Below, piece by piece: positions 18,733-29,007 of a stretch of DNA of 64,000 bases. Within the stretch, counting starts at the first letter, position 1, and each line of letters begins with the position of its first letter. The position numbers and the translations under genes are program-made. The notes under the pieces were generated by a model that saw only the letters and a list, made by a program, of their open reading frames with translations, made no database searches and was not told the origin of the DNA. Source of the stretch: an uncultured Saccharospirillaceae bacterium (GTDB lineage Bacteria > Pseudomonadota > Gammaproteobacteria > Pseudomonadales > Oceanobacteraceae); contig CANMOZ010000005.1 in assembly GCA_947499545.1 (NCBI GenBank), positions 179,003 through 243,002 of the forward strand. Reading direction: 5' to 3'.

Positions 18733-19608
18733 ATGGCTGCTGCTACGGAAAAGGCCTCCATAAACGGTCTATTTGAGTCAGAGACACTGGAAGTCGTCAC
18801 CTTTCTCGTTGCTGATACGCTCTATGCTTGTCCTGTGTCACAAGTGCGTTACATTGAACAAGACAACCGTAAAACAACACGCATCGAAACGACACAAGGA
18901 TACAATGAAGTCACGACCTACCAAGGTCGCCCGGTTCCCATTTATGATTTTTGCTCCATGCTCGGAGTACCTGCTGAATATCAAGAAAACCGAGAATTGA
19001 TCAAATTGCTAAAAAGCAAAGAAAAGGACCATATTGCTTGGGTTGATGCATTAGAACATTCAATTCGTACCGGTTCAGCCTTTACCAAAGCAAGAGATCC
19101 CGCCGAATGTGCTTTTGGGAAATGGTATGCTCAATTCGAAGCCAAAGACATGATACTGAGAGATATTTTGGCGGATATGGAAGAGCCCCATCGCAGAATT
19201 CATGGATTAGCCAATCAGCTGTTGGATTTGTGTAAAGACGGCCATCAAGACGAAGCCCTCAAACGCTTAAGCATTGAAAAATCAAGAACCTTAGTGAAAC
19301 TCTTAGACCTGTTTGTTATGGCCCACAGCCGTACAGGCTCCATTACAAGACCCATTTTGCTGTTTGTTGAAACCCAGAAGAAAATGGTCGCCTTCCGTCT
19401 AAACGCTATCTCCGATTTAAAATCCGTTTCTCGGAGTCAGTTTTGTCATTTCGACGATGTTGAAAGCCATGATTTAAAACAACTGAGTTTCATGGCAGGC
19501 TTTATTCAAATTACCGATGATGCACCCATGGTGCTGATCGATTGGAATTTGTTTGCGTTGAAGCCAGACCCAAAGCTGGATGAGTTTTTAGAAGAAAAAG
19601 CCAGTTAA
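18733..19608 (+). CDS. CheW-like protein with an inserted CZB zinc-sensor domain
   Basis: 291 residues from ATG 18733; a GTG two codons earlier is possible. The N-terminal half of a CheW fold (about 20-82: VVTFLVADTLYACPV..., YQGRPVPIYDF) is interrupted by a CZB domain (about 95-190), and the second CheW half follows (RPILLFVETQKKMVAFRL to LIDWNLF). The CZB zinc ligands are all present: H100 before IAW, C126 in CAFGKWY, H153 and H157 in EPHRRIH. CheW couples chemoreceptors to CheA; CZB domains bind zinc and respond to hypochlorous acid in studied proteins. No che operon is adjacent. It has its own spacer on both sides. Confidence 0.88.
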   Translation: MAAATEKASINGLFESETLEVVTFLVADTLYACPVSQVRYIEQDNRKTTRIETTQGYNEVTTYQGRPVPIYDFCSMLGVPAEYQENRELIKLLKSKEKDHIAWVDALEHSIRTGSAFTKARDPAECAFGKWYAQFEAKDMILRDILADMEEPHRRIHGLANQLLDLCKDGHQDEALKRLSIEKSRTLVKLLDLFVMAHSRTGSITRPILLFVETQKKMVAFRLNAISDLKSVSRSQFCHFDDVESHDLKQLSFMAGFIQITDDAPMVLIDWNLFALKPDPKLDEFLEEKAS

Positions 19609-19782
19609 ATGAAAGATACAAACGTAATCAAGAAGGAATGAATCTTGATCTAGAGGGTCATAACAAACATTGATCCTGCATTTAGGCGTGTTCCCTTTTT
19701 GAACGCTATCGGTTAACTGTCCTCCCTAATGATGGTTTTCTTGTCGTAATAGAAACACCCTTATAGATTGCTTGCATATTCA

Positions 19783-19811
19783 TTGACATTAAAACACTAT
19801 ACATGTATACA
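19783..19811 (+). promoter_or_regulatory. Strong sigma70-type promoter upstream of minC
   Basis: TTGACA at 19783-19788, exactly 17 bases, then TATACA at 19806-19811. Transcription would begin near 19818, leaving about 205 bases of leader before minC. This is the best promoter match in the 416-bp spacer between the CheW gene and minC; the rest of the spacer shows no gene. Confidence 0.65.
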
Positions 19812-19812
19812 G
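19797..19812 (+). promoter_or_regulatory. LexA-like (SOS) box overlapping the -10
   Basis: CTATACATGTATACAG matches the CTGT-N8-ACAG consensus except for A in place of G in the left half; with flanking bases, 15 of 20 positions match the full consensus. It covers the -10 hexamer, the right place for repression. The changed G is normally near-invariant, so binding may be weak or by another regulator. Confidence 0.4.
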
Positions 19813-20024
19813 TTTTTTATGGTTGAGACTGAGCCATTGTTCGCGAATACAGCAACTTAGTTGAATCCTATTTTTGAGATTGACCGCTGAACACAGTTGT
19901 CTTTTTTAGTCTCAATAATATGAGATTCTCTCAGTTTGCAGTCGGTTACGGCCTTTTTCTTCAAATCAACTTGCACCTTTGGTTGCGCTTGCGTACCTTG
20001 GATGCGTAATGAGGGGGAGCCTAT

Positions 20025-20744
20025 ATGCAACCTGAGCCTCACACTGCTACAAAAGCCCACCACTTTTCAATTAAAGGTGCATTGGCGCCTATAACCGTTT
20101 TTGAAGTGTTATCTGACGACCTTGAAGCGATGGATAAACAACTTCGTAATCAAGTCAAGCAAGCACCTCTACTCCTTAAAAACGCTCCTACTATTTTAGA
20201 TTTTTCGAAATTACCAGAACTTTCCGAACTTTGCATAGGTGATTTAATTCAGCTTTTAAAGGTAAGAGGGTTATCCCCCGTTGGCTTTCGATCCTCTCAA
20301 CCCAAATGGGTCACGTTGGCAAAACACTGTGGATTAGTTGAGTACCCCGTTAGACGTGCCCAACAAGTTTCAGAACAATCGAACTCCGCTTCTGTGACAC
20401 GTATCCCAGCAGCTAATCGTCGCCCCCTCGTCATTACTCAACCGGTACGATCTGGCCAACGCGTCGTCGCACCGGACAGCGATTTAATTATTATGAATTC
20501 TGTTGGCGCGGGCGCAGAGGTATTGGCCTCAGGCAATATTCATATCTACGGCACACTTAGAGGCCGTGCATTGGCAGGCATCCATGGGAATGACCAATGC
20601 CAGATATTTTGTCAGCAACTGGAAGCTGAATTACTTGCAATAGCTGGCCAATATAAAGTCAGTGAGGATATTGATACTCAATACTGGAAAGCACAAGCTC
20701 ATATTTATTTGACCGAAGGACGATTGATCATTCATCAACTTTGA
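20025..20744 (+). CDS. minC: Septum site-determining protein MinC
   Basis: 239 residues, normal for MinC. The N-terminal domain (about 10-110) is the FtsZ-binding part; the linker is rich in Q, S and N; the C-terminal beta-helix (about 135-239) begins RPLVITQPVRSGQRVV and has GAEVLASGNIHIYG and GRALAGIHG, the MinD-contact region. It inhibits FtsZ assembly near the poles when held at the membrane by MinD. A 329-bp spacer with a hairpin separates it from minD, longer than usual for this operon, so minDE may have an extra promoter. Confidence 0.95.
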   Translation: MQPEPHTATKAHHFSIKGALAPITVFEVLSDDLEAMDKQLRNQVKQAPLLLKNAPTILDFSKLPELSELCIGDLIQLLKVRGLSPVGFRSSQPKWVTLAKHCGLVEYPVRRAQQVSEQSNSASVTRIPAANRRPLVITQPVRSGQRVVAPDSDLIIMNSVGAGAEVLASGNIHIYGTLRGRALAGIHGNDQCQIFCQQLEAELLAIAGQYKVSEDIDTQYWKAQAHIYLTEGRLIIHQL

Positions 20745-20848
20745 TCAATACTTGGCCAGGCAGCTGAGCTTGGATTGATTTCATTCGCTATTGACGAAAT
20801 AGCTAATTGTCCGTTTACCCATGCCTTTGCCCATTCAATGTTTAACAT

Positions 20849-20873
20849 CAACCATCCGGTCATCGGATGGTTG
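20849..20873 (+). terminator. Strong hairpin between minC and minD
   Basis: Perfect 10-base arms CAACCATCCG (20849-20858) and CGGATGGTTG (20864-20873) with a 5-base loop. No T-run follows, so it may attenuate, stabilise a processed end, or be a protein site. The remainder of the 329-bp spacer shows no gene. Confidence 0.5.
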
Positions 20874-21073
20874 CCTGAAGGATTAAAACATTTTGGGCTA
20901 AGGGCTTTATTGTATGGGTAAGTTGTAACCATCAAAAGAGCAAGGCAGTATAGAAGGCCGCACTGAAGCATATCAGTGCTATCGATCCTTTATTGCAGTT
21001 AATGCAAGAGCATTAATTGAAATAAAGGGCTTTGGACAATCAGACCGACAGAATAGCAACGAGGACATCCACC

Positions 21074-21880
21074 TTGGCTAAAATTATCACCGTTACTTCG
21101 GGCAAAGGAGGTGTGGGTAAAACGACCACCAGTGCGGCGATTGGAACCGGACTCGCGCTTAAAGGATATAAAACCGTCATTATTGATTTTGACATCGGTT
21201 TGCGCAATCTAGATATCGTTATGAACTGTGAGAGACGCGTTGTTTACGACTTCGTCAACGTCGTTAATGGAGAAGCCACACTCAAACAGGCACTCATCAA
21301 AGATAAGCGCGCGACTAACCTGTATATCTTACCCGCTTCTCAAACCAAGGATAAAGACGCCTTGACCATTGAAAACGTCGGCGCAGTTCTAGAAACTCTC
21401 AGCGGCGAATTTGACTATATCGTATGTGACTCCCCAGCGGGGATAGAGCATGGCGCTTTAATGGCCCTATACTATGCAGATGAAGCCGTGATCGTAACCA
21501 ACCCAGAAGTATCTTCTGTCCGAGATTCAGATCGCATTATTGGTATTTTGCAAAGCAAATCGCGCAAAGCGGAATTGGGCACAAGCGTAAAAGAACATTT
21601 GTTGGTTACACGCTACCAACCCGATCGGGTTACTCGTGGTGAAATGCTGAGCGTACAAGACGTTGAAGAAATTCTCGCCATTCCATTGCTTGGTGTTATC
21701 CCAGAATCTGAAGCTGTTTTAAAAGCCTCAAACCAAGGCGTACCTGTTATTCACGATCAAAAAAGTGATGCCGGCCAAGCCTATGGAGATGCCGTTGCTA
21801 GATTCTTAGGTGAAGAAAGACCTCATCGATTCTTGGAGAGCCAACGCAAAGGCCTCCTTAAACGGATGTTTGGAGGATAA
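21074..21880 (+). CDS. minD: Septum site-determining ATPase MinD
   Basis: 268 residues from a TTG at 21074: GAGGA lies eight bases upstream and the product then begins (M)[17 protein letters not shown], exactly as in the family. A more upstream TTG (21032) would add an untypical leader. The deviant Walker A has K in GKGGVGKTT; switch residues are in [11 protein letters not shown] and DSPAGIEHG. The C-terminus ends in an amphipathic helix, GLLKRMFGG, the membrane-targeting sequence. MinD recruits MinC to the membrane and is cycled by MinE. minE follows after 2 bases. Confidence 0.96.
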   Translation: MAKIITVTSGKGGVGKTTTSAAIGTGLALKGYKTVIIDFDIGLRNLDIVMNCERRVVYDFVNVVNGEATLKQALIKDKRATNLYILPASQTKDKDALTIENVGAVLETLSGEFDYIVCDSPAGIEHGALMALYYADEAVIVTNPEVSSVRDSDRIIGILQSKSRKAELGTSVKEHLLVTRYQPDRVTRGEMLSVQDVEEILAIPLLGVIPESEAVLKASNQGVPVIHDQKSDAGQAYGDAVARFLGEERPHRFLESQRKGLLKRMFGG

Positions 21881-21882
21881 CC

Positions 21883-22134
21883 GTGGGTCTATTGGATTAC
21901 TTTAAACAAGAAAGCCGTTCATCTGCCTCTATTGCAAAAGAACGCTTACAAATTGTTGTCTCTCATGAACGCTCACGCCGTCATCAACCCGACTATTTGC
22001 CGGCTTTGCAACAAGACCTTATGCAGGTCATTGCTAAATATGTCAATATTGACCCTGATGAAGTGAGTGTACAACTTGACCATGATGACCAACGCTCAGT
22101 ATTAGAGCTAAACATCTGCCTTCCTAAAGACTAA
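21883..22134 (+). CDS. minE: Cell division topological specificity factor MinE
   Basis: 83 residues, normal length, beginning at a GTG with GGAGG upstream. The N-terminal membrane-targeting stretch MGLLDYFKQ is followed by [14 protein letters not shown], the helix/strand that binds MinD and triggers its ATPase, then a C-terminal dimerisation domain. With MinD it makes the oscillating gradient that keeps division at mid-cell. Two bases separate it from minD, so the pair is co-transcribed and probably coupled. It converges on the hybrid kinase gene. Confidence 0.95.
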   Translation: MGLLDYFKQESRSSASIAKERLQIVVSHERSRRHQPDYLPALQQDLMQVIAKYVNIDPDEVSVQLDHDDQRSVLELNICLPKD

Positions 22135-22172
22135 GCGACTCACGAGCAAGCTCCTCGGCAGCAACCTCAGAC

Positions 22173-25100
22173 TTATTGCTGCTGGAGGGTTTGGTCGATT
22201 AAAACCAATACTTGACGCAACTCTTCTTTTAACTGAGTCAAAATCCCCTTCAATCTTTCAGGGCTGCTCTTGGTTGCGACCCTCTCCAGTTCGTAGCAAA
22301 TGTCAGACAATATAAACGCACCTATTAGCTTGGAAGACGATTTTAATTTATGGGCGCCCTCTTCCAGCTCTTCGTAGTCTTCATCCTGCAACGCCAACTG
22401 GAGCTTTGCCTCTATTCCTTGCGCAGGTTCAACAAAACGCTCGAGCAGAGAGTTCTGAAGATCTATATCGGGACCAACATACTTTTCAAGTACGCTTGTA
22501 TCCAAGTGCTGGGGCAAGGGATCAGAAGAACATAGATGATCGACTGAACCCCGAGCACTATTGCCCACATCCATGTCCGATACAGCTTCTGTAGATAATT
22601 GAACAGATGCCAGTTGCCCTGAGCCTGCGTTTCCACGTATGGGTTTAAGACGCTTAACCCAAGACTCAAGCTTATTTTTAAGGGTTTCTAACTCTATGGG
22701 CTTTGACAAATAATCATCCATGCCAGCTTTCAAACAGCGTTTCCGCTCCCCTTTAAGGGCATTTGCCGTGATAGCAATAATGGGTACCTCCGCCAACAAA
22801 GGATCATTAAGCGCCCTTACCGCGGCCGTAAATGCAAAGCCATCCATCACTGGCATATGACAATCCGTCAAAATTAGCGAGTACCCCACTTGTTTTTGCA
22901 TCCCTAAAGCTTCTTCTCCCTGATTGGCAACATCTGCATGAAAACCGAGTAATTCAAGCTGACGTTTCAACACCTCCTGATTCGTTGGATTGTCTTCGAC
23001 CACTAACAATCTAAGATTGGGATCGGAATGAACGGCTGCCCTAAATGCTTCAGGTTCAATTTCTTCAGAGGATTTTGGAGAAACCTCAAGTGCAGACACA
23101 TCCATCAACAGAGAGGAATCCTGTTTTCTTGGCGTAAACAGCCACAACTGCATTAACTCAGACGGTAAAATAGGATCCGCTTTTATCAGATGAGTATTCT
23201 GGCCCTCGATACGTTGCAGCCAATTGGCCAGCTGCGCTCGCCTTACGCATATGATTTTAGGGCCTGGATATTCGTTAAATCGATTGGCGTCATGCGTTGC
23301 TTCCGCTTCACCTGGGGCAATAATAACCAAGTCGGAGGCTTGATCATGCACCGCTTCCATACAAGCCTCAAACGTATCGTAAAAATGGCATTTCCCCCCC
23401 ATAACTTTTGCATAATCTAGAAAAATGCGTCGCTCGAAACCGGTTGCGCCAGCAATACTCAACACCCTCATCTGCACATCATATCGATTTAGAATAGGAT
23501 CAACCCATGCAGCCCCCGAACAGTGGATGGGCAATTTAATGATAAATTCAGAGCCCACACCTGGCTCGCTTTTCACCCAAATACGTCCTTCCATTAAATC
23601 CACAAGATGAGAACATATGGTCAACCCCAAGCCTGTCCCCCCAAATCGCCGAGTGGTCGTAGACTCTGCTTGCATAAAGGGATCGAATAATCGTTCTATA
23701 TCATCACCGCTCATTCCAATACCGGTATCCGTAACTCGAACAATCAACTGATCATCCCATTCAATAACCCTGCTCTTTGGCGGTGATTCCAGAAGCACTT
23801 CGACGGTCACGATCCCTACTTGCCCCTGATTTGAATCCGTAAATTTCAGCGCATTGCCAACCAGATTCGTTATTATTTGTCTCAACCTAAGGCGATCACC
23901 CAAAACCCGTTCAGGAATGCGCGCATCAAACCTCAAACTGAACTTAAGTAATTTTTCATCAACCACAGGCGAAAAACTTTTGGCTAGATTTTCAATCATT
24001 TCCCTCAATGAGAAATACTCTTCGTCCAATGCCATATGGCCCGCTTCAATTTTAGAAACATCTAAAACATCATTTATAATTTGCAAAAGCGATTTTGCTG
24101 ATTCTTGCATCGTATCAAGCATTTGATATTGATCATGCCGCATCCCTGTTGCTTGCAACAATTCAATCATTCCTAAAACGCCATTCATCGGGGTACGAAT
24201 CTCATGACTCATGGTTGCCAAGAACTCACTTTTTGCTTTATTTGCATGCTCTGCAACCTGAATGGCCTGCTGCAATTCCATTTGCGCTTGATTTTTTTGT
24301 ATGTAGGCCGTCACTTGTTTATTTATGCTCACAATGAGTTTTCGTTCCTCATCGCTAAAAAGAATTCTTCCTTCTTTTCCAATCTCTGGTCGATACCCCA
24401 CCCAAATCTCACCAATGACAATGGATTGCACTTCGATAGGCAGCTGCACAAACTCATCACATTCCCGCCATTGATCACTGCTCTGCCATTCTCTATTCGC
24501 AATACTTAAATGCACTTCAACCAAGTGAGGGTAAGACATTGAGCGAGGCAACAGCTGCACAAGGTGTTTAAAGACCGTATCCTCAGCCACATTGGGTTGA
24601 AACATCAATTCGAGGGAATTATGTAAAAAATTTAATTCTTTAACACGCTTATCTAACGTCAAAACCATGGATTGTCGTTCATGCTCTATATGAATACGTT
24701 CGACAACGGCAGAAATTTGCATACCCACCTGGGCAACAAAGTCCATCACATCTTGGCTTTGAAAGTATTCAACATCAGAATAAAATTCTAAAACAGCATA
24801 AGTCGTTCCCCAGAGTACGATAGGATAAGCAAATCCACATTTTATCTTTGTGTCCCCCCACTGATTAAATAGGCCTTCGCTCTCAACTCGCCATGAAAAT
24901 TTCTGCTCACGAGCCGCAATAAGAACCAGGTCCCTATCAATCAATTGTCGACTCTCTCTATCATCTACAAATTGCGTATAAGATTCAGATTCGCCAATAA
25001 ACCAAATAGAAGAAGCTTGCAACATTGATGTTTCTTTATCTAGCAAAAAAGCATGCCCTATGGGCCATTTGATGTAACGAGCGATATTATCAATGGCAAT

Positions 25101-26150
25101 TTGTACAATTTCTTCAAGTGAACCGGCGCCATTTGCAGCACTTGCAACCTCTTTAATTAAGTTCGCATGCCATTCGCCTTGTTTTAACGCATCTTGTGTT
25201 CTGACGCTTTCGGTTACATCTTGAACCATCGACAAGACTGAGGTGATGCGTCCTTTTTGATCGATAATCGGAACACAGTGCCACTCACACACCAATTCAT
25301 TACCTTGCTTATCAATATTCATGTAACGCCTAGCAATGGGGTTACCTTCTGCTAAAAAAGCGACCCATTCGTCGTATAAGCTTCCCCACAAATCCCGTTC
25401 AAACAACAGTTCAATTAAATGCTGCCCAACCGCATTCTTTTTAGAAAGATTAAAAATAGATTCTGCTGATGGATTCCAACTGATGATTTCCAATGCCGCA
25501 TTTACTTCAATCAAACCAAATGGAGAGCTTGTTTCATAGAGAAACATTTTACTATCCAGCTTCCCATATTCCATCTGGCATTGTTGATGCTGACTAATGT
25601 CATGACCCACCAACAAACAACCATATTGGCCTTGAGCATTAATACGCTTACTGGGCACAACCTCAAATTGAAATTCAAGAACGCGCTTATCGAAGCTCAG
25701 CACCTTTATATTAAAAGGATTTATTGGTTTTTTTGTTGCGTGTTTTATTGATTCTTGCAACGGCATTATACCTGCCGCATCCCAAATGGGAAGCTCCCAA
25801 ACAAGTTGCCCAACACTTTTTCCGAATTGGTTCCCTAATAAATAATTGAGCTGTTTATTGACTTTTATAACATGCCCAGCATCATCCAAAACAATCATCA
25901 ACCCAGGAAAGCTTTCTAATAAATGATGCATCCATTGATTGTCTTGATAAATTGAATGAAAATATTGATTCCATCTTTGATACCCCCATGCACCTAAACG
26001 GTATACAGCCAACATAACAACCAGCAAAGAGATAGTGTAAAATAATGTCTGGATTGATAATGCATTTGAAAAGGCCAACCCTATGGCGGCAAAACAAACG
26101 CAGGCAATACTAAGAGCAGGGATTAAATATTGTCGAGGATTTGTAAGCAT
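22173..26150 (-). CDS. Membrane hybrid histidine kinase (PAS-PAS-GAF-HK-REC-HPt)
   Basis: 1,325 residues. Two membrane helices (about 8-29 and 33-50) have almost no periplasmic loop between them, so sensing is probably cytoplasmic or in the membrane. Then come two PAS domains (about 75-190 and 205-315), one or two GAF-like domains (about 330-620), HisKA with H649 ([11 protein letters not shown]), HATPase (about 750-875), a degenerate receiver-like stretch (about 890-1005) without the phospho-Asp, a true receiver with D1096 ([12 protein letters not shown]), and HPt with H1267 ([13 protein letters not shown]). It is an unorthodox phosphorelay sensor. The next minus-strand gene upstream is a response regulator 22 bases away, its likely partner. 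Confidence 0.92.
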   Translation of the reverse strand: MLTNPRQYLIPALSIACVCFAAIGLAFSNALSIQTLFYTISLLVVMLAVYRLGAWGYQRWNQYFHSIYQDNQWMHHLLESFPGLMIVLDDAGHVIKVNKQLNYLLGNQFGKSVGQLVWELPIWDAAGIMPLQESIKHATKKPINPFNIKVLSFDKRVLEFQFEVVPSKRINAQGQYGCLLVGHDISQHQQCQMEYGKLDSKMFLYETSSPFGLIEVNAALEIISWNPSAESIFNLSKKNAVGQHLIELLFERDLWGSLYDEWVAFLAEGNPIARRYMNIDKQGNELVCEWHCVPIIDQKGRITSVLSMVQDVTESVRTQDALKQGEWHANLIKEVASAANGAGSLEEIVQIAIDNIARYIKWPIGHAFLLDKETSMLQASSIWFIGESESYTQFVDDRESRQLIDRDLVLIAAREQKFSWRVESEGLFNQWGDTKIKCGFAYPIVLWGTTYAVLEFYSDVEYFQSQDVMDFVAQVGMQISAVVERIHIEHERQSMVLTLDKRVKELNFLHNSLELMFQPNVAEDTVFKHLVQLLPRSMSYPHLVEVHLSIANREWQSSDQWRECDEFVQLPIEVQSIVIGEIWVGYRPEIGKEGRILFSDEERKLIVSINKQVTAYIQKNQAQMELQQAIQVAEHANKAKSEFLATMSHEIRTPMNGVLGMIELLQATGMRHDQYQMLDTMQESAKSLLQIINDVLDVSKIEAGHMALDEEYFSLREMIENLAKSFSPVVDEKLLKFSLRFDARIPERVLGDRLRLRQIITNLVGNALKFTDSNQGQVGIVTVEVLLESPPKSRVIEWDDQLIVRVTDTGIGMSGDDIERLFDPFMQAESTTTRRFGGTGLGLTICSHLVDLMEGRIWVKSEPGVGSEFIIKLPIHCSGAAWVDPILNRYDVQMRVLSIAGATGFERRIFLDYAKVMGGKCHFYDTFEACMEAVHDQASDLVIIAPGEAEATHDANRFNEYPGPKIICVRRAQLANWLQRIEGQNTHLIKADPILPSELMQLWLFTPRKQDSSLLMDVSALEVSPKSSEEIEPEAFRAAVHSDPNLRLLVVEDNPTNQEVLKRQLELLGFHADVANQGEEALGMQKQVGYSLILTDCHMPVMDGFAFTAAVRALNDPLLAEVPIIAITANALKGERKRCLKAGMDDYLSKPIELETLKNKLESWVKRLKPIRGNAGSGQLASVQLSTEAVSDMDVGNSARGSVDHLCSSDPLPQHLDTSVLEKYVGPDIDLQNSLLERFVEPAQGIEAKLQLALQDEDYEELEEGAHKLKSSSKLIGAFILSDICYELERVATKSSPERLKGILTQLKEELRQVLVLIDQTLQQQ

Positions 26151-26172
26151 CAGCTAGACACTTCCCTTGTGG

Positions 26173-27195
26173 TTACCCAACTTCAGGCAGTTTATGGCGA
26201 CTAACACCCGCGAAGCGATGAATCCTATCCAGTAATTCTCTACGCTCAGCCGGTTTAATAAGATAATCAACCGCACCACTGCGTAAACATTCTCGTACAA
26301 CTGGCTGTTCACTATGAGCCGATAGCATCACAATGGGAATTGAACTCAACAAAGGATTTTGTTGTATCTTTTTAGTCACCTCTAATCCATTCAACTTGGG
26401 CATGCGTATGTCCATCAAGATTAAATCCGGGCGCACCATACCTAAAATTTCTAGTGCTTCTTCACCATCTTTTGCTAATTCAACTCGGTAATGTTCTTTT
26501 TCGAGCACCATCCGCATCATGTTTTGATTCACTTCTTCGTCTTCAACAAGAAGTATTAATGGTGCTTCATCATGGATTTGATGAGAGGCTCTCTCATGCG
26601 AAGCATCCTCAGCATCACAATTGGGCAACTCATTACCCATATCAATTGCTTTAAATGCGAGTTGTAATAGCCTATTCGCTTTGTCATCAGGAGCAGGTTT
26701 AAATTGCTTAACTTCTTTCTCTTCCATATAGGCACTGACACCACCAAGCACCTTGGTGATTTGAATAATCCTTGATTCCAACAACCGATCAAATTCTATA
26801 TGGGGCAGTAATTTGTTCAAGATGGATAAACTGACGCCTAGACGATGCGTATCAAATAAGGGTTTTAAAATGACATAGTCATCAATAATTTTATTATGGC
26901 AATACTGACTGGCTTCTTCTGCATGCTTACCATCGCTCATCAGTATGCAAATATGCTTGAAAGAAAAAAGCGCTTTGGAGTGCGTTAATAGATAAGCATA
27001 AAAAACCAAGGCTTCACGATTGCTAGAGAAAGCAAGCATCATTGCATCCGGTTTAAAGGAATCGAATAAAGCCGAGCCGATGCTGGTATCTTTAGCATGC
27101 CGAATGTTATAGCCCTGATTAGAAGATAAACGCAGCGTTTCTTCTACTGCAAAGCTATCATTCCCAACTATGAGCAACGATGACTTTTTTGACAT
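26173..27195 (-). CDS. Response regulator with degenerate N-terminal receiver and a REC output
   Basis: 340 residues from ATG 27195, chosen since GGGAG lies eight bases upstream. The C-terminal receiver (about 212-335) is intact: acidic cluster E218-D219-E220, D262 in LILMDIRMPKLNG, the T/S at MLSAHS and K in LIKPAE. The N-terminal half (about 5-130) has receiver-like strand spacing but neither the acidic pair (GNDS instead) nor the phospho-Asp (MMLAFSSN), so it looks like a pseudo-receiver. There is no DNA-binding or enzymatic output; it is probably a relay or docking protein for the hybrid kinase immediately downstream. Confidence 0.85.
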   Translation of the reverse strand: MSKKSSLLIVGNDSFAVEETLRLSSNQGYNIRHAKDTSIGSALFDSFKPDAMMLAFSSNREALVFYAYLLTHSKALFSFKHICILMSDGKHAEEASQYCHNKIIDDYVILKPLFDTHRLGVSLSILNKLLPHIEFDRLLESRIIQITKVLGGVSAYMEEKEVKQFKPAPDDKANRLLQLAFKAIDMGNELPNCDAEDASHERASHQIHDEAPLILLVEDEEVNQNMMRMVLEKEHYRVELAKDGEEALEILGMVRPDLILMDIRMPKLNGLEVTKKIQQNPLLSSIPIVMLSAHSEQPVVRECLRSGAVDYLIKPAERRELLDRIHRFAGVSRHKLPEVG

Positions 27196-27353
27196 AGGAC
27201 GAACTCCCAAAAGCACCCTATCTCATTAAGCATAGCGCCCAAACACCTTTGAGCCCTTACCTAGACTTAGATACCCTCCCAGGTTTTTGATTGCTACGCG
27301 TTCCTTTTTGTGAGTGATCATTGCGAAACGTGACGTCCTGTCACGCATTCATA

Positions 27354-28862
27354 TCAGATTGGTGAATATTGAACTTTCAGCTTAATGTCGCTCATTTCAT
27401 GCATGGCGTAACGGACACCTTCTCGACCCAACCCACTGGCTCGTGTCCCACCGTAAGGCATATGATCTACCCGCCAAGAAGGCACATCATTGATGATCAC
27501 CCCTCCCCCATCCAGACTCTTCCAAGCTCGATCAATTCTTGACTGCTTGTCTGTAAATAACCCAGATTGCAAAGAAAAACGACTTTGATTTGCCAAATCA
27601 AATGCTTGCTCGTCCGTATCAAATGGCATTAATACCGCTACCGGCCCAAAGGCTTCTTCCGTCCACAACTCGTGAGCAAGAGGCACGTTTTCATATAAAG
27701 CAGGAAACAACACACGAGCGTTTTCTGGCAATCGACCCCCACCACACAGTCGTTTTGCGCCCTGCTGCTCAGCTGATTGCATCCAACTTTCTAGCCGGGC
27801 GGTTTCTTTTTCTGAGATCATAGGGCTGAGAAAAGAGCTTTCATCCTTTGGATCAGCATACCCATAGCGTTCTATTGATTGTACGAGCTGAGATTTAAAT
27901 CGATCATAGACGTCACTTGAAACCAAAATCCGCTGCACGCTGATACAACTTTGACCCGCCTGATAATAGGCACCAAAACAAATCCTTTGCACTGCTCGTT
28001 CAATATCGGCATCGTCAAACACGATACAGGGTGCATTACCCCCCAATTCTAACGTAACAGGTTTCATGCCCGCCCTTGATTTGAGATCCCACCCAACCTG
28101 ATCGGACCCAGTAAAACTCAGAAATTTAAAGGCTTCATGCGTCACCAATGCATCCGCTGCTTGACGAGTCATCGGTAGAACAGACAAGGCACCCTTTGGT
28201 AAATCACTGTCCGAAAGAATATTCGCTAACAATAAGGCTGAAACCGGTGTTGCACTGGCTGGCTTAACGATAAAAGGGCAACCGACAGCCAAAGCAGGAG
28301 CCACCTTATGAGCCAATAAATTCAGTGGAAAATTGAATGGCGTGATAAAAGAACACAATCCCTTAGGCACATAAGTCGTCATTCCTTGGTAATGCCGTGC
28401 ACGCGGAGTAACTTCAAGCTCAAGCAACTCCCCCGTTAATCGAACGGACTCTGCTGCTGCATATTTAAAGGTATCAATCAGTCGACCCACTTCACCTTTC
28501 GCGTCCGTTAGGGTTTTGCCTGCTTCCCACATTAAACAATCGGCAAGCGGTTCAGCAAAGCCTTGCAATTTTTCGGTGACTTGCTCCAGAATCGATTGAC
28601 GCTCATAAGCTCTCATTGACGCCATAGAGCTTTCTGCCTCTAACCCTAGCTGGATCGCCTTTTCCAAATCAGAGGTAGACGCCAAACAAACAGTGGTTTC
28701 AGCTTCACCTGTCCACTTATTCATAACCGACAAGGGGTTAGGCACTTCGGGGGTCACTGGCTCATTGGCAAGATAGAAAGGAAGCGCTTGATTGGCTGTT
28801 CGATTTTGAAGTTGCTTCAATAAAATCGGCATCTCCACCGGCATATCTCCCAAAAATGTCAT
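27354..28862 (-). CDS. NAD(P)-dependent aldehyde dehydrogenase
   Basis: About 502 residues from the ATG at 28862; ATGs six and ten codons on are as likely, since GGGAG lies between them. Motifs: PFNFPLNLLAHKVAPAL and FIVKPAS (coenzyme Lys), FLSFTGSDQVG, VTLELGGNAP (general-base Glu) and YQAGQSCISVQR (catalytic Cys). The C-terminal PYGGTRASGLGREG closes the fold. The pattern resembles the lactaldehyde/phosphonoacetaldehyde/glyceraldehyde-type group more than betaine aldehyde dehydrogenase, but the substrate is not evident and no pathway gene is adjacent. Confidence 0.88.
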   Translation of the reverse strand: MTFLGDMPVEMPILLKQLQNRTANQALPFYLANEPVTPEVPNPLSVMNKWTGEAETTVCLASTSDLEKAIQLGLEAESSMASMRAYERQSILEQVTEKLQGFAEPLADCLMWEAGKTLTDAKGEVGRLIDTFKYAAAESVRLTGELLELEVTPRARHYQGMTTYVPKGLCSFITPFNFPLNLLAHKVAPALAVGCPFIVKPASATPVSALLLANILSDSDLPKGALSVLPMTRQAADALVTHEAFKFLSFTGSDQVGWDLKSRAGMKPVTLELGGNAPCIVFDDADIERAVQRICFGAYYQAGQSCISVQRILVSSDVYDRFKSQLVQSIERYGYADPKDESSFLSPMISEKETARLESWMQSAEQQGAKRLCGGGRLPENARVLFPALYENVPLAHELWTEEAFGPVAVLMPFDTDEQAFDLANQSRFSLQSGLFTDKQSRIDRAWKSLDGGGVIINDVPSWRVDHMPYGGTRASGLGREGVRYAMHEMSDIKLKVQYSPI

Positions 28863-29007
28863 TAATCTTCTTGAAATCAGAATAAGGCAAGCTGTTCTGA
28901 CGGGTTTAATCGTTTGAAAAGGCACCAAATTTGCGAATCAAGCATTGGGGCAACTCAAGCGTCTTTGAGTTGAAGGATTTCAGCTGACCAATAGGGAACT
29001 ACCCTCA

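Noticed and set aside
19857-20063. Minus-strand frame of 68 codons in the minC leader
   Set aside because: No ribosome site, overlaps the minC start and has a basic random-looking composition.
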